In this document: positions 13,001 through 25,000 of the stretch, in pieces | How the letters are laid out: the number at the start of each line of letters is the position of its first letter | How positions within the stretch are numbered: position 1 is the stretch's first letter | DNA from: Morinoia aosen | Taxonomy: Eukaryota > Arthropoda > Malacostraca > Amphipoda > Talitridae | DNA: 64,000 bases | Reading direction: 5' to 3' | NCBI GenBank assembly: GCA_030386875.1 | Contig: CM059563.1 | Coordinates: 35,130,139 to 35,194,138, forward strand | The notes under the pieces: generated by a model | The model's database searches: none | What the model was told of the DNA's origin: nothing | Seen by the model: only the letters and a program-made list of their open reading frames with translations | Made by a program: the position numbers and the translations under genes

Positions 13001-16000
13001 GATTGAAAAAATTTTCGGCTAAAGTTCTTAAGGCTATAGCTGATATAATAGCACCGTGCATATCTAATATTATCAACCAATCCCTTTCTCAAGGCATCTT
13101 CCCCAACTCTCAAAATTGCCAGAGTGACCCCTATTTTTAAAAATGGTGATAAAAATTACGTTAATAATTATAGACCTATCTCTGCACTACCAATTATTAG
13201 CAAAATATTCGAGAATATTGTGTATAAAAAAGTGTTTTCGTATTTTGAACAAAAATCTTTTCCCTACGACAAACAATACGGTTTTCGTTATAAGAAATCT
13301 ACGACACAAGCTGTATTAAATCATTTACAATACCTTTATTCTAATATAGATGAAGGAAAGCTTGTTTTCTCCGTATTTCTTGACTTTCGAAAATCATTCG
13401 ATTGTGTGGACCATAACATGTTACTCTCGAAACTACACTGTTATGGCATTCGAGGGGCTGCCCATGATTGGTTCAGATCATACTTAGCAAATCGGAAGCA
13501 ATACGTTGTCATTGACAACGCAAAATCGGACCCTCAGACAATTAGCCATGGAGTTCCACAAGGATCTGTTCTTGGGTCTCTCCTGTTTCTGATTTTTATC
13601 AATGACATTATTAAATCTACATCATTTTTCAAATTCATACTTTTTACCGATGACCCTTTCTGCCGTCCTTCCGAACCAAAATCCCGCTAGGATTGCGAAG
13701 AGTATAAATAATGAACTTTATAAGGTTTCAGTGTGGCTTAAAGCTAATAAAATAAGCCTTAATATCGATAAAACAAAATATATTACATTTTCATACAATA
13801 AAAATATATCTCTCCCACGCATTATAATTGGCGAAGGTGAAATCGAAGAAACCAACTCAAGTAAGTTCCTGGGCATCATAATAGACAAACATCTAACCTC
13901 CAAAGAGCACATCGCTCATTTTAGTTCTAAATTATCAAAATCTAGCGGAATCCTGAATAAAGTTAAAAATTTCCTGCCTGAAACAGCCTTAAAAATGCTC
14001 TACCGAACGCTTATTTCACCATACTTGCAATACGGAATAGAAGCATGGCACGGAACTGATAAAAATGAAACCAATGTAATTTTTACTCTGCAAAAAAGAG
14101 CCATCAGAGTGGTAAAGAATCTAGAATATAATGCTCACACAAAGGATTCATTCAAAAATTTACGAATACTTAAGCTTTCGGATCTCTACAAAATCTCCAT
14201 TTGCAATTTCATTTACAAAACAACAAATGATGGCGACAATAGCCTAAAACAATTAATAACTCTACAAACTGGTCATCACGACCATTTAACCCGAAATAGA
14301 AATAAATTCATGCTTCGTTATTATTCAAAGGCCCGGTCGCAACACAGTATCCTCTTCGTTGGAACTAAAACTTGGAACTCAATACCTGCGGAGATCAATG
14401 AAAGTAATTCTTATAAGGTAATTCTTCAAAAGAAATCTTGAGTCTCACTTCCTATCAGAATGCTAGCCGTGTAAGAATCCCAAGTCAAATCTTGTCCCCT
14501 ACATAACTGGTCCTAATAATGTAATTTTCCATGGTTAATATCGCCGATCTTCAGTCTGTTCTTGAATCGTTTGTCGAATATACTGTTAAATCTAGTCCAT
14601 ATGAACTATATTGTAAAATGAAGCATCTAATATCGAGTTAATTATCTCATTGATCAGTCTAATGCGTCCCTAGTTTAAATGAATTAGCTTAAACATTATT
14701 GTACTCCTTAGAGGCTTAGACTAACGTTGATGGTAGGATGCCCCAGAATTCACTGAACTTATTCGGGCCCACAGTTAGCTATGTTGCGAAATACTTTCGG
14801 AAACATTTTTTTCACATTTTTGGGAAATACTTTACTCGGGGAAATACTTCACTTTGGGGAAATACACTTGTGATTTCTGGGCATTGGAATGTCAGACAGT
14901 TAATTAAGACAAGCGCCGGTGCTGCGCAGCCCAACACAAGCGAGGGGCAGCCACAGTACACACGCACGCAGTCACACACACGCACATCGATACACGCACG
15001 CACACACACACACAGACGTAGGCTTTGGATCAGAAGGCAGAGGTGTTGGCTGAGCTGGGGGAGCGCGAGGGCAGATTCGAAAGAAGAAGGAGTAAGGCTT
15101 AGCAGAGAGCGGCACCAGTTACACTAATGGTGTTCCCTCTAATAAAGGATCACGTGTTTGGGGTATCGAGCGCGAACCAATCAAAGGTCGAAACTTCACA
15201 ACAGGCAAGCGTCCGACGAATCAGAATTGAGAGACTTTCTCTATAGCTAGGAAGAGTCGAGATCTTTCTCTAAAGAAAGAGGCGACAGATTTATAAGGAG
15301 CGCACACGAAAAAATCGGGAGATTCTTTTCGTGGGATCAGAGAGGAGAACGTGTGCGAGATCTGAGGACACGAACAACGTGGCATCCCGGCTGCTGCCGG
15401 GGTGCATTCTACAGAAGCAACAAAATTGTACATCTGAGTGAGTTATCACATCGGAACTTTCAAGAAGACCACGTTTGTTATCATCAATCATCGAAGTACC
15501 AATCTTGCAACAACGGCTACATGAAGCACCTCAGCCTAACGGTGGAAATCGTCCAGTGCCCGCGCATCATGAAAGCATTCGAAATCCCGGGCGCACAAGC
15601 AACTCCAGCACAAAATATTGAAGCCGCACAGCCGTCAGAGTCTGCAACGATGCCACGAATTGCGAGTCCTGCAACGGTCGAGCGGTCTAGTAGTGCTCAG
15701 TGGATTGTGCTCAAACTGGGCGCAGCATCTCAGATCTTCAGCGCCGGTTTACGCCTGCGATGGAGCGGCCGCGGCGAGGGAGCCTGGTAGCGGTCACCCT
15801 TCAAAACTTGACGGGAACGAAATTAGGTGGTGCACGAAATTTAGGTGGTGCCTGCAACCCACCGCAGAAGAGTTGAATTTGCATTATTGCGAACTTTGAA
15901 AACAGTGATCTAAAGTGCACATGAGAGTGCAGAGCAGTACTCAGCATACGGCATTCAAAGCGGCGCGCAATTTTATAAAATTTATTTGAATTTTTTTATA

Positions 16001-19000
16001 GTGGTGTTGTGCAGTTAGCAGGAGGATGTGTTTCGGTCACAAAGCAAGAGTTCAGGTGGTACGTGATGCAAAGTGTTTTACTTGAAGTTTGAATACCTTG
16101 TGGTAAGCAAGATTTTGATGTCATGTATTACATTTTCCCCGTTTGTCTATGCAGCTAAGGTGTAGCTATCTCATTGTGTCGTATGGTTTTGTCATGTCGC
16201 AGGTTATGAGCATCTTGCATGAGTGCACTGGTGAGCATTTCATCATTGCGATTATATATTTCCCTGTGCTTTAATCCACATGTCTTTTAAAATAAAACCC
16301 ATTTAATCTTTCAATTCTTTTATTTTCCATGCTCGTTATGTGGGTAAAACGCGAACACAAAGGTGTACAATATTATTTATTGTGGGGGTTGCAATTCCTC
16401 CTGCGTTACGTGTTTGAACAGCATTGTTTCGCGACAGCTATACTCAAATTTAACCATTGTACTAGACTTGAGAAATATTCTATCTCTGTATCACATGTGG
16501 TAAATAAATTGTTTAAATTGTTTAAATATATGTACGAGGCTGTGGTTCTGAACCTTTATTCTGGTATATTCGCCGCAACTCATTATAAGCACCATGCATG
16601 AACAGTTCGGACCATTTTATAATCAAAAAACGTTTCGAATTACAAAACTACCATTGAGTAATAAACAGGAAATCGTTTCAAAGTACTTAAAGGCGTTGTA
16701 TTTGCTTAAAAATATTCTTTGCCGTATTTTAGTTAACTACAGTACCCAAATGACACTTTTTAAAATGCATTTTAAAATAAATTTTTAAATAAATACAACT
16801 ATTCAAAATGTATTAAATTCAAATTATTTTAATATTGTTGAACGCTGAACTATCCTAACCTAACTTTTAATCTAGCCAAACTCAACACGTTCACCGCAAT
16901 TCCACGGCTGTTAACGGTTGGTTTGGTAGGTTGTATGTAGCAGAATAGAGAAATCGATTTTCTAGCTTGAATAAATTTTAATTCTTCCTAATGAATATGA
17001 AAAATACAATTGTACGATAACATTTCGCCTGGTGTGATTACAATTATTTTTAAAAATGTCGCGAAACAGACAAAATGTTGCTCATTTATTCCAGCACATG
17101 AATGGGCAATTACCTGTTGGTACACTTGTGGCCCAATACCCGGGAAAAGCGTTAATAAAGGCTAACTTAGCATAATTCAAGGTCTACAGTAAACCAGCTT
17201 ACCCAAACTTCTCAAAATTAGCTTACTTCTACCTAATTTTACCTAATCTAATAATCCGATGTTTTAATGCTCCCATGTTGCAATTCTGTTCTTCATTCAG
17301 TGTCTAAGTGTGTCCGTAAAGCACTATGATTTTAGGGTTAGGTTTGAGAATAAAATTTTTCTAAGAATGCTTGTTTCAAGTAATTGTATTGCACATATTT
17401 AAATTTCATTATTTGGAGAACGTCTTGAGGGCACTTGTCCTGTAGAACAATCGTTCGCGGGGGCACTGGTGCTGCGGAGCAATAATTGTCCGGGGTTAGT
17501 TATCCGGGATGAAACTACCCGAGGGGCAATTGTCCGGGGGTCAGTTATCCGGGAGGAAATTATTTGAGGGTTAATTGTCCGGAGGGGATAATCATCCTGT
17601 AATCGAATGCTAAGTATTGTAGCTGATAACGCCATGTATTTTAGCTACCCACTTCACGTATTGTTAGTACGGAAAAGCATACTGAAGGCATAGAGACACC
17701 TGTTATGAATGCGGATACGAACGCGCTTATTATGAGGATTTAACAAAGAAGTCGACGTCTGGATGTTAAATAAAATTTTTGTTTCTTCCGACTGTTCTTA
17801 TTAGAAACAAATTTCACTGAAAGCCGTTTTTTGTCCCGCTGAAGTTTGTTAATGATTTGTCGACAAAGTTGGTTCAATTGCACAAGTAAAAGTGTCATGC
17901 CGTACTTCTGCCCAGGGCATCTATGAGCTCTTTTTCCTAGATTCATGTAATACAATATACTTGTGACGTAATTCTACCCCGTAAATTTAGGCTCTTAATT
18001 AACTCGAAAAATTGTTTGTGCTTCGACCAAGGAAGTTGGTTACATGGAACCGGCATCATCGCTCTAAAGTGAAGCCAATTTTCGGTAGCTGTAGGCAGAC
18101 GGCCTCAGACACGTGACGGAGTGAGCAGGGCTCCCACTCATGGGTTTTTCCACCCAGATCTTGGTTTTTTAGACCCCTCCTGGGTTGCTAGGTTTAATTT
18201 TTGAAAAATTCGTTAAATCTGTTTTTTTTTTCAGTCAGACAGTAAATTCATCATTAACTTGAATAAATTGAACAATGCAGTTAAGAATTTCTGATTCTAC
18301 ACCGCATGCAAAAGCATATCATGTACAAAACTAAGCCAATCGGATGAGGTAGAACGTGTTTAATCCGTTTTTCGCCCGTTAAAACGCGTAACGAACGAAT
18401 AGCAACCGAACTTGCCCGCCCGGTCAAGCCGGGATTAACCGGCGCGCCACTTCAGTGAGTTCAGTCTTTGGTGAGCTTGAGTAAGTTGTGTCGTTTTGAT
18501 TTGCTTGGCTCGTGGCATTGACGTGACTGATTGTGACTAAAGCGGCCCATAGACGATCAATTTATTGTCAATATAATTGACAATGATGAATATTGACAGT
18601 TTAATTGATCGTCTGTGGGCTTGATTGACGACCGTCAATTAATTGACTCAGTGGGGAAAAATAATTTCATCAATATATTGAGTCAATGATATTGACAATC
18701 AAATTAATCGCCTATGGGCCGCTTGAAACTGATAGTGCATTATTTAAAAGTGCATGTAGAAATGTATTATAGATATTTAATTTTCATATTTCAGCCGCAG
18801 TGGTATTCAAAATGGCTAGCCCTCCAAAAAAGATGGCTAAAAAGTGGTATAAGCAATTTAAAGAAGAATGGTTGAAGGACGACAATTTGAAAGAGTGGCT
18901 TAAAGAGGATCCAAGTGAAAAGGGCTGTAGGGTAATTCATCAAATATCGAACAGAAATCACGTGTGTCTAGAAACAACCTTCATAAATCGGTAACTTTTG

Positions 19001-22000
19001 CTCTGAATAACTCTTGCGGGCCTCAAGGTTATTCTTGAACAGTTGCTTTCTTGTTCTGTGATGTCGCTTGAAAGACAACGTAGATTATTGAAATGTATTT
19101 ATTGTTCTAAAAATCGAATTCTTTAGTAACATAATTTCATCAATATCGAACAGGAATCGAACAAGAATTTTGATTCGAACAGGATGGTTTGTCAATTAGT
19201 TCTCTTCGTATGGAACTTTTGTTAGACTATTAGCACGCCACGTATGGTTTGTCTATTAGTACGCCTCGTATATTTTGTCCATTAATATGCCTCGTATGGT
19301 CTATCTATTTGTACACCTCATGTGGCCACTTGGAAAATAAACGTTTTTCTTTCATTCTTTTTTTCTTTGGTGCACTGGATTTTCTTGGAAGTGCTCGCGG
19401 TGGCACATCGGTTAAGGGATCGGACTTGTATGTTGGAGTCGCGGGTTCGTATCCCGGCGCTGGCGCTGCGATTTTCCCCGTTGGGTATAAGGGAAAGCTC
19501 AAGCACAATACCCCACTCGACCCAGGTGTCGGAAATGGGTACCGGCTTTACGGGGGAACCGTCATGGTGTCCTATATATAGTGTTAGTTATAAGACATTT
19601 GAAAGACCAATGCTTAAGATCATTTGTATCAGGCTTGATTGGAAATAAAGCATCCCAAAGATGCCGATGTTTGTTTTGTTTGTTTGTTTGAAATGACTGT
19701 CTCATTACTTATTTTCAAGATGCATTTGAATGGAGAGTTATCAAAATTTGAATATGATGTCGATGTTTCATTTGCAGTGTTTGTTGAACCATCATTGTGA
19801 TCATCAACCTGTGTGACCTTTTTTGGAGTAGAGTGTAAAGCACTCGTCAATGAATTATTATTGATGCTTGCATCAATTTTCTTGGCAAGGGATTGATCAT
19901 CAGTAAATGTAGCCAGACGAATCATTGATGATCTTGAGGGCTTTGGAACACCAGCAGATGATTGATAGCCCCTCACCAGAATTCCCATCTTCAACTATTC
20001 AATGTTATTATCAAGCGTTAATACAATATTTTAATGAAATAAAACAGGCGTTCAATAGATCGATTCAGTTATTTAAAAGAATTAAGAATCGAAAAGCTTT
20101 GTTCGAGGCATAAATTCATGATTTTTAAGGAATTTTGATTCGAACACCTTTGTTCATTATTTAATACTGACATGAAAAAGGAACTGAATGTCGAACATGG
20201 AATAATTATCAAGTTTTTGGCGGAAAAGAAAAAAATACAGTAACAGAACATCATATGACAACACTACTCTCTAGTTATGACGGGAGGTTGACGGTGACCC
20301 AACAACAATTAAACCGTCGCAATTTTCCCGAGGTGCGTAAGATTTTTCGAGTGAAAAAATTCGACCAATTTGTAAGGGTCGTACAGAAAATGCGTTCGCA
20401 ACAGCTGGTAGCAGTTTGCAGCTCACAGAAATGAGTTTTTATCACTAAAATAGGAGTTTTAGATGTAAGATCACTGGCACTGAGCAAGTTTGGATGCTTA
20501 CTAAATTTATTACGCGCATATTTCCAAAGTTGTTCGATAATCAGTTCAGTTCGATATTTGATGAATTACCCTAGTTACTGCGTATGCTGTGATACAAAAT
20601 AAGAAACGCAAATAAGTCAATGTTGTCAGCGCATTGTAAGACTGCTAAACACGAGAAGAACATGAAATGTGCGAAGTCAACGACGAAGTTAGATGTATTT
20701 TTTAAGAAACCGAAGCTTAGAGAAAACGAGGTGGCAAAGGCAAAACTGATGATCTCTGCTTTCATTGCCGAGCATCATATGCCATTTGCTCACTCATGAT
20801 CATTTGATAGAAGTGTATAAGAAAGCCTTCCATAACAACACTATTGCTAAAGGGGTTAAAATGGAAGCAACAAAAGCATCTTATCTCATTTGAGAACGAA
20901 TTTCATACCATGAAAAACTGGAGAGATGTCATCTACGGAGTATGTCACCAGCGTAATGAAAAGTGCCTTGCACAACAGAAAAGTAGCCTTAATATTGATA
21001 TTTGCGCTGCAGAAGCGAATTAAGAGGAGGAACAGGAATAAAATCAGCATTACCATCATTGTTTTCCCTCATGTATGTTATCTTTTACTTTTTCCTATTA
21101 AAATAACACTTCTAGGTTTTTTTTGAACGAATCTGGGTTTTCTTCATGTTCAATCTAGGTTTATCTGAAAATTTAGAGTGGGAGCCCTGCTGCGGAGATG
21201 GGGATGGGGATCAGTTCGCAAGTGGCACTCGTCGTGGAAGGGTTCAGCTAATCCATGCTCCGTTAAAGGACTACTTTCACAATATGCCGAGCTCATGCAT
21301 TATACACAGTGCGGTTACTTCAAAAAAGATTCAACGGTCATTATTTATTTTAGGTGCTGAACGGAAATTCAGAATTTGGGTGCTAATAATCACAAAAGAA
21401 ACACATTTAAATACCTTTTACATGAATGACATTCTGCTCACTGATGCTTTATTTTTGAGTAATTGAACTTTGAAGTTGGCGTGACCTCGCCAAAGGAAGC
21501 GACCGCGCCAAGCGTAATTTAAAAAATATTGAAAGGTAACCCCCTATTACAAACGTAAAGAGGTTGGGTCGTGAGGGTTAGCCACAGTTCTTTTAGTGAA
21601 AATTATAAATAAAGCTTCTAACCCACCTATTAGGGTTACGACCGCAATCTTGTTTACATCGGCTGAGCCGGCTCCAAGATGGCGGCGCCCATGGTGGTTG
21701 CCATCTTTGAGCTGATATAAGCAAGATTGCGGTCGTCATCCTAATGGGTGGGTTAGAAGCTTTATTTATAATTTGGTAAATCTGAAGGATATGTCAGTTA
21801 TCGATTTTCCAATTTTTGGTGCCTGAACCTAATTAATTGAATCAAACTAAACAAGTTTTCTTCCATGCACTTTCCGTCTCAAATGAGTATTTTACGATTT
21901 ATAGCGGTAGGTTTAGTTTCGTCTTTGATGACGAATGCGCTCGAATAAACAGCTACTCATCGATTTTCGAATTTTTTTGCTTGTATCATGGTAATAACAT

Positions 22001-25000
22001 CGAAATAACAACTTTTCTTCTCTAATTTTTTTTCGTAAAATGAGTATTTAACGAGGTATAGCGGTTGGTTTGGTTTCGTCTTTGATAACGATCGCGCTGG
22101 AAGCGAGTGCGTATTGCAGTGTTGCTGTCAGACTTTGAATTACTTGCCGCTTCAAACACTAGAGTTGCGGTAAGTCATTTACCGCTATAACTAATAAAAT
22201 ACTTATTTGAGATGGAAAGTGTATAGAAGAAAACTTGTTTGTTTCGATCTAATTAGCTATGCTAAGGCATCGAAATTCACAAAATCAATAACTGACATAT
22301 CTTTCAGATTTGCCTATAATTTTCACTAAAAGAACTGTGGCTAACCCTCACTACCCAACCTCTTCATGTTTGTAATAGGGGGTTAGCTTCCGTTATCAAT
22401 TAAATTACGCTTGGCGCGGTAACTCCCTTCGGCGCGCGACAGCAAACTTCAAAGTTCAATAATTCGAAAATAACGCATCAGCGAGCAGAATGTCATTCAT
22501 GTAAAACGTTTTTTAATGTGTTTCCTTACTGATTATTCGTAACTACATTATTCATTTCCGTGCAGCTCCTAAAATAAATATTGACCGATTCAACCATAAG
22601 TTTTCACGTATACGTACAGAAATTTCATGAATTGCGAACGGTGTTCAGTTCTTGATGTTGGAGGTGGTGGTACACCTCCACTGCCTCAACACCTCCACAC
22701 TAGGGCCAAATGCCGGGTGGGCGGAGCTTGAGACGGCAGAAGTTGCTTCACTCGCTTGACTGGCAAAAGATAGCGATGCCGGTTCCGTGTATCCAACTTC
22801 CTTGGCTTCGACAAATTACTTACGCGCACCATTGCTGATTTGATTGTAGGTACCGCCGTCCCCTAATTTAGTAGCGCTTGAAGTTTGATGTGATGAATCT
22901 GTTGGTATCAGTAAGCATTTCATTTAAATAACAATCCACTCAATCAAGTCTTCATCTCATCCAAAACTGGAGCTCTGGATTTAGTTGTATGTTCCTTTCC
23001 TCAACTTGATTTAATATGCCGCATAGAAAACATTTTGTAGAAGCGATTACTTTATCCGATCGAAGCTTTGAACGTGTGAAACTGAGAGTAGTGTTTCCTC
23101 ACCACCAGCCGAATTCTGTTTCCGGAAGAAGGCCCCGACCAAGAAGATGGATTTTACTCCGGCCCTCCAGAAGTTCTGGAGGACGGTGACGTGATCCGGC
23201 TGCTTCACAACGCCACCTCATCGCTGATCGGGTGCGGGGAGAGCGCTGCTCCAGTTTCCATTAAACATCAGATCGTGTATGCCCAGTCTGTGGTGAGTCA
23301 CATCCTATACGTCATATTTTGTCCTGCGTGTTCCAGCGTCCGTTAGAAAAACTTGAAAACTCATCGTAGGCTATTTCATAATACATTAAGTTCATCCGCA
23401 GTTTTAAAACTTAAAAAAAAATTGATGCAAGTACTACAGCTAACTTTTGCATTCACGTGTAGCCTTCTTTCTTCTCGTGAAACCTTACAGTCAATTTTTG
23501 AAATTTACCGTTAACGTTCTCACTAGTCTTGAAGCAACTAGATTATGAACCTTTTCTATGGCCCACCTCTGCAGGCTCTGTTGCAAATTCGTGTCGACAT
23601 GGTGCGAGAGGAATATTTGTAACAATAATGTAACTCAATTTTTTTTAATTTTTTTGGAAATTGAACATTTTCCTCATCAGTGTAACTTCACCGTATTTTT
23701 CTTTTTTGTTTTTGTTAGGCAACGTCACACACACACATTCGATGCAACTTTTCTAGTTTCTATTTTAATCCCTAAAATGAAAAAGATTTCATGTGTACCA
23801 CATCATCAAAGATTATACTGGGGTCAAATATTTTCATTAGTTTTCTCTCCATGTAAAATTATAAATAATTTCCCAAGAATTATCATACTAGTGGCACTAC
23901 CCATTAATGAATTATAACTATATTACCTAAACTAAAACCACTTGATAAAACGATGCATGCTCGAATCTTATTCATGACAATCGCAATATACCAGCGAAAA
24001 CTAAATTAATCGAAAAAATTATTAATCGAACATTGACTGGAATGAAAAATAAGCTTTAAAAATCGTCCTTCTAATGTATATTATTTTTCAACGAGAGCAA
24101 TTCCAGCTTTCAAATCCTTACATGGTCGCCACAATCACGGCTTATGACGTACAGTTGCGTGCGGCAGGATCCCTATGGTCAACGCATAACACACTTTTAC
24201 ATTTGAGAAAAAATGGTGACTTGTTTTGAGGGCTGTGAAGAAAGACCCGATCTTTCAGCGTAGAGGCGGATGCAGTAGATAATTTCATCCCGTAACAAAT
24301 GTTATAGTGGTGAAATAAAAACTTATTTTCCTAAGTATTAATATCTTACAACTATTTCAACCGTTTTTTAAACTAATTTTTCTGGCAGTTGAGGCAATTT
24401 CTATAGGCTACGGAGTAAATAAGACAGTGCAGCACCCACAAACAGTCACATCGTCATGCACCCCACACACTGTCATCTAATTGGCCGATATAGTTAACAT
24501 TCTCTCTGCGTTTGCGTTCTATGCGCGGGCAACTCAAAAGCATGTCTTGCCTTTGCCTCTTGAAAAGCAGTGATATAGAGAAAGTAAATTCTTAACATCG
24601 AAGAACTCTAGGGAGAAATTAGGACATGCTCGAAAAGTGAAAACGCGCTGAACTTATAGTGCATCGATTGCTGATCGCCTAGTTATTTCAATTTCTGTAA
24701 CCGTTTATACCGCGGGTTACCGGGGGTTGTGTAATTCGATAAACATATTTTAACCATATGCAGAAAAACGCTGGATAAAACGCTTTTCAGAAGTGATAAA
24801 ATCCTAAAAACTTTTTTTTGAGAAATGACGACTTGAAATAATATTAGATACCCGTAGGAATAGGCTAAAACGCGCGCCAACAGCCAGACCATGAGGTTAG
24901 ATAAGCCTATTCCTACGGGAATCTAAAGTTATTTCAAGTCGTCATTTCTCGAAAAAGGAGTTCAAGTTTTTGTCGCTCTTGAAAATCGTTTTATTTAGCG

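Larger units (their letters stand above)
14782..16436 (+). mobile_element. Probable solo LTR, 1655 bp, inserted in LINE 3' UTR
   Basis: The insert starts TGTTGCGAAATAC and ends TTTCGCGACA, giving TG...CA with short inverted ends, and is flanked by GCTA on both sides. The boundaries could also be read one or two bases inward with a 6-bp AGCTAT duplication. The uninterrupted family A copy at 59281-59345 has the empty site with a single AGCTAT. A TATAAG box at 15292 and AATAAA at 16291 suit an LTR. No second LTR or internal retroviral domain was seen. An open frame at 15353-15790 has no recognised domain. Confidence 0.75.
11190..16526 (+). mobile_element. CR1/L2-like LINE (family A), interrupted copy
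   Basis: A non-LTR retrotransposon in the sense direction of POMT2. It has an APE-type endonuclease (11190-12240), a reverse transcriptase (13100-14441) and a 3' UTR. The 3' UTR is split by an LTR-like insertion (14782-16436) and resumes at 16437-16526, ending in an AT-rich tail made of AATTGTTTAAATTG-like units. A 5'-truncated copy of the same family on the minus strand (59231-61044) shows the uninterrupted 3' UTR. Frames carry many stops and shifts. CR1/L2 assignment is from motif style only. Confidence 0.88.
18930..20571. mobile_element. TA-target DNA transposon with perfect 23-bp TIRs
   Basis: Both ends begin GGGTAATTCATCAAATATCG (23/23 matching, inverted) and are flanked by TA at 18928-18929 and 20572-20573. 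TA duplication suggests the Tc1/mariner/pogo group. No transposase is recognisable inside; a minus-strand open frame at 19629-19994 has low-complexity Ser/Thr/Asn-rich sequence and no known domain. It carries a tandem repeat (19188-19322) and a SINE. Confidence 0.85.
18812..20950 (+). pseudogene. hAT-like transposase, split by a transposon
   Basis: The 5' part encodes [20 protein letters not shown] and continues to the start of a zinc finger. Skipping the TA-flanked insertion (18930 to 20573) restores the frame at TGT-A|GT-TAC, giving a GC-SYCVCC motif. After a frameshift come [19 protein letters not shown] and [20 protein letters not shown], then [10 protein letters not shown]. This is the C2H2/BED-like finger and N-terminal region of hAT-related transposases. 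Stops and shifts near 20600, 20799 and 20893 make it dead; the catalytic core is missing. Confidence 0.8.
18126..21189 (+). mobile_element. hAT-type DNA transposon, interrupted
   Basis: Ends CAGGGCTCCCACTC and GAGTGGGAGCCCTG are inverted repeats of hAT type. Inside lies a broken hAT-like transposase N-terminal region. I could not confirm an 8-bp target duplication (left GGAGTGAG, right CTGCGGAG). The element is interrupted by a 1642-bp TA-target transposon (18930-20571) and also contains a 185-bp palindromic MITE (18540-18724). Confidence 0.72.

Noticed and set aside
15353..15899. Coding region inside the probable solo LTR
   Set aside because: Open frames of 145 and 93 codons overlap in different frames and show no retroviral or cellular domain.
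19391..19475. Functional tRNA gene
   Set aside because: Pol III boxes are present but the sequence continues into a SINE body and the cloverleaf is not convincing.
18118..21197. 8-bp target duplication for the outer hAT element
   Set aside because: GGAGTGAG and CTGCGGAG share only three positions, so I do not claim it; the element rests on its inverted ends and transposase remnant.
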